Assembly (NCBI GenBank): GCA_966128725.1
Contig: CBHYLN010000180.1
Coordinates: 1 to 9,075 of the forward strand
Length of the DNA: 9,075 nt
Direction: 5' to 3'
Source of the DNA: JAFDZV01 sp966128725
Lineage (GTDB): Bacteria > Bacteroidota > Ignavibacteria > OLB7
Of this stretch, positions 5,738 to 9,075 are shown one piece after another. The notes under the pieces were generated by a model. The model saw nothing but the letters and a program-made list of their open reading frames with translations, searched no databases and had not been told where the DNA came from. The position numbers and the translations under genes were made by a program. The first letter of the stretch is position 1. Each line of letters begins with the position of its first letter.

Positions 5738-6940
5738 TCAGAACGTCTGCACGCGCACCGTCTTCGACGTTGTGTTCGGGCGGTTTGTCATCACCCATGC
5801 GGCGCCTGCATTCACAATTGCGTCGCGAGTGGCGGCCGGTGTTGCAGCCGGATGCGTGGACAGGTACAGCGCCGCGGCGCCCGTAACATGCGGCGTGGCC
5901 ATCGACGTCCCGCTGATCGTGTTCGTGGTGCTGCCCTTCCACGTGGAAAGGATGCTTACGCCCGGGGCGTTGATATCAACCACGCTCCCGAAGTTGGAGA
6001 ACGTGGCCATCACATTGCTTGCATCGTGTGCGCCAACGGTGATCGCCTCGGTCACACGAGCGGGGCTTTGATTGCCGGCGTCGATGCCGTCGTTGCCGGC
6101 GGCAACACACACCACCACGCCTGCGTTGATGCAGTTGCGCACTGCCTGGTCAAGCGTGCTGCTCGGCGAGCCGCCAAGGCTCATGTTCGCCACCATCGGC
6201 GTGCCCGGATTGGCTTGCTTCTGCTGGGTTACGTAGTCCACACCGGCGATCACGCCCGAGGTGGTTCCGTTCCCGTTGTTGTCGAGCACCCGGATGGCGT
6301 ACAGCGGTGCGCCCGGGGCTACGCCAACAACGTACGAGCCGTTGTCGCGGGCGGCAATTGTGCCTGCCACATGGGTGCCGTGGCCGTTGCCATCGGTGTA
6401 GGCGGTGACCTTGCCCTTCAGGAAGTTCCGGCCACCAACAACGTTCAGATCCGGATGGTTGGTCTGGATTCCCGTATCGATGACGTAGACGTACACGTTG
6501 TCCACGCTGCCCGCTCCGTTGCCGGCACGTGTGAACGATGAGTCGGCGCCCATTACATCGATACCCCACGGCAGCGTCTGCGCGCACGTGGAGATCTCCT
6601 GGTCGGGTTCGATATAGGCAACGCGGTCATCATCCAGCATGGCCTGCAGGCGGGCGTCGGGGATCTCGGCGGCGAAGCCATGAACCGCGTGTTCGTACAC
6701 GTGGCCAACGGCCAGCCCGTGCGCCTGTGCCATGTTGGCCGCGGCTTCCGGCACGTTGCCAATCTCGTCGTTCAATACAACGATGTAGGCGCCGGGGATG
6801 CGTCGCTGTGCCGGCACATTGCGCAGCATTGCCGATTGATGGGGCGTGTCCGTCGTGGGCAGCGGTTCGGTGCCTCCGGAACATCCAACCGCAACAACGG
6901 TTGCGATCAGGGCCAGGGACTGCAGAAGAAGTTTGCGCAT
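5738..6940 (-). CDS. S8 family subtilisin-like serine protease, lipoprotein, with I9 propeptide
   Basis: This 400-residue proteinase K/subtilisin-type peptidase is predicted to act outside the cytoplasm. A signal peptide ends in a lipobox-like VVAVGC with Cys20 as lipidation site, so it is probably a lipoprotein. Residues about 50-118 (GAYIVVLNDE to VAYIEPDQEI) form an inhibitor I9 propeptide that normally chaperones folding and is cleaved autocatalytically. The catalytic domain starts near LPWGIDVM (123). The triad is complete: Asp155 in VIDTGIQTNHPDL, His187 in GHGTHVAGTIA and Ser346 in GTSMATPHVTGAAA, with oxyanion Asn283 in AAGND. The protein ends about 50 residues after Ser346, without added C-terminal domains and without a T9SS tail. 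After propeptide cleavage the protease would no longer be linked to the lipid, so release is expected. ATG 6940 is chosen because it begins the signal peptide; the frame runs open upstream but that part has no plausible coding content. GAGGT 12 bases before it is a weak Shine-Dalgarno. Confidence 0.95.
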   Translation of the reverse strand: MRKLLLQSLALIATVVAVGCSGGTEPLPTTDTPHQSAMLRNVPAQRRIPGAYIVVLNDEIGNVPEAAANMAQAHGLAVGHVYEHAVHGFAAEIPDARLQAMLDDDRVAYIEPDQEISTCAQTLPWGIDVMGADSSFTRAGNGAGSVDNVYVYVIDTGIQTNHPDLNVVGGRNFLKGKVTAYTDGNGHGTHVAGTIAARDNGSYVVGVAPGAPLYAIRVLDNNGNGTTSGVIAGVDYVTQQKQANPGTPMVANMSLGGSPSSTLDQAVRNCINAGVVVCVAAGNDGIDAGNQSPARVTEAITVGAHDASNVMATFSNFGSVVDINAPGVSILSTWKGSTTNTISGTSMATPHVTGAAALYLSTHPAATPAATRDAIVNAGAAWVMTNRPNTTSKTVRVQTF

Positions 6941-7011
6941 ATGAAGTTGATACCTCGAAATGTTGGGAGGGAGCGATTCGGAAACCGGGCAATTTGAGGT
7001 GAGCAGGGGGC

Positions 7012-7018
7012 CAATATA
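7012..7018 (-). promoter_or_regulatory. Promoter-like TATATTG of the subtilase gene
   Basis: On the minus strand TATATTG stands about 70 bases before the ATG at 6940, preceded by TTGCGATTGAC. It is the same heptamer seen before the small ORF at 5488. It suggests that the subtilase has its own transcript with a leader of roughly 65 nt rather than reading through from purK. Confidence 0.35.
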
Positions 7019-7113
7019 GTCAATCGCAACATCTGATAATGCCCGGGTTGGCATGCATGGTTCGCGCGAATGCCGCATTCATGCACGCGTGCTGCGGTGT
7101 TGGCAGCGCACTG

Positions 7114-7153
7114 CCATGGTGACCATGGTCCCCGGAATACGTGGTAGCCGGGG
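7114..7153 (-). terminator. Paired hairpins downstream of purK
   Basis: Fourteen bases past the purK stop codon the minus strand can fold CCCCGG (7153-7148) with CCGGGG (7135-7130), with a further TAC/GTA pairing inside the 12-base spacer. Directly after it comes the 15-base dyad ACCATGG-C... read on the plus strand as CCATGGT-G-ACCATGG (7114-7128). Position fits termination of purK, but there is no U-tract, so they may instead protect the 3' end or be Rho-assisted. Confidence 0.35.
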
Positions 7154-7166
7154 GAAGGCAGGCAGG

Positions 7167-8333
7167 CTATGCAGTCCGGTCGGCGCCGAAGCGCACGTCG
7201 GCCTCGGCCTCGATTGCGATGCTCAGGGCTTGCTCGGGTGTGGCCGCCAGCGCCGTTACGTGGCCCATCTTGCGGCCCCGGCGCGATTCCTGCTTGCCGT
7301 AGATGTGCAAATGCGCTGCGTTGTGCCGCAGCACGGCGGGATAGTTCGCCACAGCGCCATTGGTGTCGGCATCGCCAAGGATGTTGGCCATCGCAACGCC
7401 ACCGGCACGCAGCGCCGTGCTGCCAAGTGGCCAGCCCATCACCGCGCGAATGTGATTCTCGAACTGCGAGGTGGCGCATCCTTCGATGGTATAGTGCCCG
7501 CTGTTATGCGGCCGCGGTGCCATCTCGTTGACAAGCACATCGCCGTTGGCGCCCAGAAACAGCTCGACGCCGAACACACCAACACCGTTGATGGTTGCAA
7601 CGGCACGGCGGGCGTAGTCGAGGGCCAGCACCTCGGCTGGGTCCTCGATATCGGCCGGCGCCACAACAAGCGTGCAGATATGGTTCTGCTGCACCGTTTC
7701 CACTACCGGATACACGGCCATGCCGCCGTCGCGGCCGCGCGTAACCATCACGGCCAGCTCCTTCGTGAATCGGATGAACGCCTCGCAGTACAGCTCGTCG
7801 CGGCCGCCGTTGCCTGCAATCCTGCGCCAGCCGTCCTCGATCTCCTCGCGTGAACGGATGGTGGCGTTACCGTAGCCGTCGTATCCGCCCCGCCGGCTTT
7901 TCAGCACGAACGGATAGCCGTATTGCTCGCCGAAGTCGGCGGCTTCGTCCAGCGTTTCAACGGCCGCGAACGGCGCAACAGGTATGCCCGCGGCGGCAAG
8001 CGTCTGTTTCTGGATCAGCTTGTCCTGGATCAGCGCAACCGATTGCGCGCTGGGATACAGGGCATGGCCGGCGCGCTCCAGCACCGCAAGGTGTGCCTCG
8101 TTGATGAACTCGCTTTCAAGCGTTATCACGTCGCACTGCTCGGCGAACTCCAGAAGGAGTTGATGATTTGATGGATCGCCCACCACGTCGAGATGAGCAA
8201 TCGAGCCGGCCGGCGAGTTGGCGAACCGCTCCATCACATGCACATGCATGCCAAGCTGGAACGCCGCGTAGGCGGTCATGCGGGCAAGCTGCCCACCACC
8301 GAGAATGCCAAGGGTTGGGAATGCGGATTTCAT
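7167..8333 (-). CDS. purK: N5-carboxyaminoimidazole ribonucleotide synthase (PurK)
   Basis: PurK uses ATP and bicarbonate to convert AIR to N5-CAIR in de novo purine synthesis; PurE then converts N5-CAIR to CAIR. The 388-residue protein has the normal family length. It has the N-terminal nucleotide-binding start LGILGGGQLARM (8-19), the ATP-grasp glycine-rich segment LKSRRGGYDGYGN (144-156), ELFLGANGDVLVNEMAPRPHNSGHYTIEGC (metal/ATP site, 257-286) and SQFENHIRAVMGWPLG (289-304), followed by the C-terminal PurK domain. The frame is open upstream, but ATG 8333 is the right start because MKSAFPTLGILGGG matches the family N-terminus and a promoter-like TATCTTG is only seven bases before it. purE is not adjacent on either side within this window, unlike the common purEK arrangement. 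Confidence 0.96.
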   Translation of the reverse strand: MKSAFPTLGILGGGQLARMTAYAAFQLGMHVHVMERFANSPAGSIAHLDVVGDPSNHQLLLEFAEQCDVITLESEFINEAHLAVLERAGHALYPSAQSVALIQDKLIQKQTLAAAGIPVAPFAAVETLDEAADFGEQYGYPFVLKSRRGGYDGYGNATIRSREEIEDGWRRIAGNGGRDELYCEAFIRFTKELAVMVTRGRDGGMAVYPVVETVQQNHICTLVVAPADIEDPAEVLALDYARRAVATINGVGVFGVELFLGANGDVLVNEMAPRPHNSGHYTIEGCATSQFENHIRAVMGWPLGSTALRAGGVAMANILGDADTNGAVANYPAVLRHNAAHLHIYGKQESRRGRKMGHVTALAATPEQALSIAIEAEADVRFGADRTA

Positions 8334-8340
8334 TGGCGGC

Positions 8341-8347
8341 CAAGATA
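8341..8347 (-). promoter_or_regulatory. Promoter-like TATCTTG directly upstream of purK
   Basis: TATCTTG on the minus strand ends seven bases before the purK ATG. If it is the -7/-10 element, transcription would start at or next to the ATG, giving a leaderless mRNA. This agrees with the absence of a Shine-Dalgarno before this start. It is a single-site judgement by similarity to the two TATATTG elements in the window. Confidence 0.35.
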
Positions 8348-8416
8348 GGAAGAGCAGCGCAATCCGGCGGAAACGGGTTGTTCGCGATGCGTGGTTGTGA
8401 AGCCTGGTTGCGATAC

Positions 8417-8434
8417 GGCGTGTACCGGTACGCC
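8417..8434 (-). terminator. Small hairpin at the stop codon of the TonB-domain gene
   Basis: GGCGT (8417-8421) and ACGCC (8430-8434) flank an 8-base spacer directly after the TGA of the TonB-domain gene. The stem is only 5 bp and has no U-tract, so termination here is doubtful. Confidence 0.2.
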
Positions 8435-9075
8435 TCAGTTGCCTGGCTTTGGCCGCGCGAAAGGAACCTCGATCTCCATCCACGTGGCCATTGGGCGCCC
8501 CTTGCGGTTGCTGGCCGGCTCGAACGAGGTAAGCAGCACCGCGCGCAGCGCCGTGGTGGTCAGCAGCGACGCGCATTTGCCGCGCGCCCGAACACGCTGC
8601 ACGAACGCCTGGCTTACCTGCCCCTTGTTCGTCACCAGCGCCGCCACAACCACCGTGCCGTTGCATCGCCACTCGCGCGCCACCGGCGACATGCGCACAC
8701 GGCGGCGGAAGTCCAGCGGCTCGTACGTGGCGGGCTTCTCCATGCTGGTGTCCGGGCCGGCCTGCACGCGTGCGGCAAAGCGCTCCACCGTGCCGTCCAG
8801 ACGGCGCTCGGCGAACTTCCGGATGCGTTCGATCTTGGCGTATAACTCCCGTATCTGTGGCTTGGGACGCGAGGTGTTGATCAGCAGGAATCGTGGGCCG
8901 TTCAGGATCAACCCCAGCGTGGTGCAGCTATCCAGGCCCGTTGTATCGGTGTAGGATTGCGCCGAATCCAGCGAGAGATGCAGGTCGGCCAGCAGCGCCT
9001 CGGCAACCGTGAACGAGGCGCCGCGGTTGCCCAAAGCGTACACCGCGCGGCCATCCTGCAGGATCAGCAACGACT
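8435..9075 (-). CDS. TonB-like C-terminal domain protein, 5' end outside the window
   Basis: The frame is open to the right edge of the window, so the N-terminus and any signal peptide or membrane anchor are not visible; a TTG at 9070 could be a start but is not convincing. About 212 residues are present. The last 85 or so (CNGTVVVAALVTNKGQVSQ, then RGKCASLLTTTALRAVLLTSFEPA, then GRPMATWMEIEVPF) follow the pattern of the TonB C-terminal domain, in which a beta-strand with G-x-V is followed by a helix and a final W-x-x-I-x-V-P-F strand. This domain transfers proton-motive force to outer-membrane transporters, but in Bacteroidota it is also found in many periplasmic proteins without that role. 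Two cysteines, before GTVVV and in RGKCAS, could form a disulfide. The region before it (LLILQDGRAVYALGN, SFTVAEALLADLHLSL) is not recognised. No TonB partner genes (ExbB/ExbD) are seen. Confidence 0.7.
   Translation of the reverse strand, partial: SLLILQDGRAVYALGNRGASFTVAEALLADLHLSLDSAQSYTDTTGLDSCTTLGLILNGPRFLLINTSRPKPQIRELYAKIERIRKFAERRLDGTVERFAARVQAGPDTSMEKPATYEPLDFRRRVRMSPVAREWRCNGTVVVAALVTNKGQVSQAFVQRVRARGKCASLLTTTALRAVLLTSFEPASNRKGRPMATWMEIEVPFARPKPGN

Noticed and set aside
5399..6541. Plus-strand open frame of 380 codons running from the HExxH gene into the subtilase
   Set aside because: Its second half is antisense to the conserved subtilase catalytic domain and it reads through the terminator hairpin; the helical-looking part near 5530-5640 is in a different frame from the GTG chosen by the Shine-Dalgarno.
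6941..7078. 46-codon upstream extension of the subtilase frame
   Set aside because: It would put residues before a good lipoprotein signal peptide and would cover the promoter-like TATATTG.
7054..7085. Nested inverted repeat TGCAT...GAATG-CCG-CATTC-ATGCA
   Set aside because: The stems are short and interrupted by a 9-base one-sided loop, it has no U-tract, and it lies far from the purK stop; two better hairpins are closer.
7053..7853. Open frame of 266 codons antisense to purK
   Set aside because: Shadow of a clear PurK coding sequence with no family features of its own.
8334..8672. 113-codon upstream extension of the purK frame
   Set aside because: It overlaps the end of the TonB-domain gene, has low-complexity composition, and the PurK family N-terminus starts at the ATG at 8333.

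Overview
This window looks like chromosomal DNA of a GC-rich member of the Bacteroidota/Chlorobiota lineage. I infer this from a secreted beta-propeller protein that ends in a type IX secretion (Por/T9SS) sorting domain, a lineage-specific export signal, and from TATNTTG elements upstream of several genes. Candidatus Kapabacteria-like bacteria would fit the high GC content, but the sequence alone does not prove that assignment. There is no sign of a phage, transposon or CRISPR array.

Layout. Positions 1-70 are five tandem copies of a 14-bp unit that end exactly at the stop codon of the first gene. Positions 71-2137 (minus) encode the exported BNR/Asp-box propeller with the T9SS tail. A divergent intergenic region (2138-2398) carries two GC-rich dyads and a pair of TTGAACA heptamers 11 bp apart. 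Plus-strand genes follow: a large TPR regulator with a C-terminal SARP-type winged helix and BTAD domain (2399-4846), then, 32 bp later and probably in the same operon, a small HExxH protein of unknown function (4879-5436).

The 300-bp gap at 5437-5737 holds the most unusual item. It is a compact plus-strand unit with a TATATTG promoter-like element, a 15-nt perfect complement to the conserved 3' end of 16S rRNA placed as a Shine-Dalgarno, a tiny ORF of 13 codons (37 if read from an in-frame upstream ATG), and a strong hairpin. This could be a small peptide gene or regulatory RNA. It could also be the 5' remnant of a lost NAD(P)H-dependent FMN reductase gene, because MSKKILGISG resembles the start of that family.

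The right half is all minus strand: a lipoprotein-type S8 subtilase with an I9 propeptide (5738-6940), purK (7167-8333) for purine synthesis, and the 3' part of a gene ending in a TonB-like C-terminal domain (8435 to the window edge). The subtilase and purK each have their own promoter-like element and candidate hairpin terminators lie in the gaps, so they are probably separate transcription units. No shared pathway links these genes. The window reads as ordinary chromosome with one odd small transcription unit.
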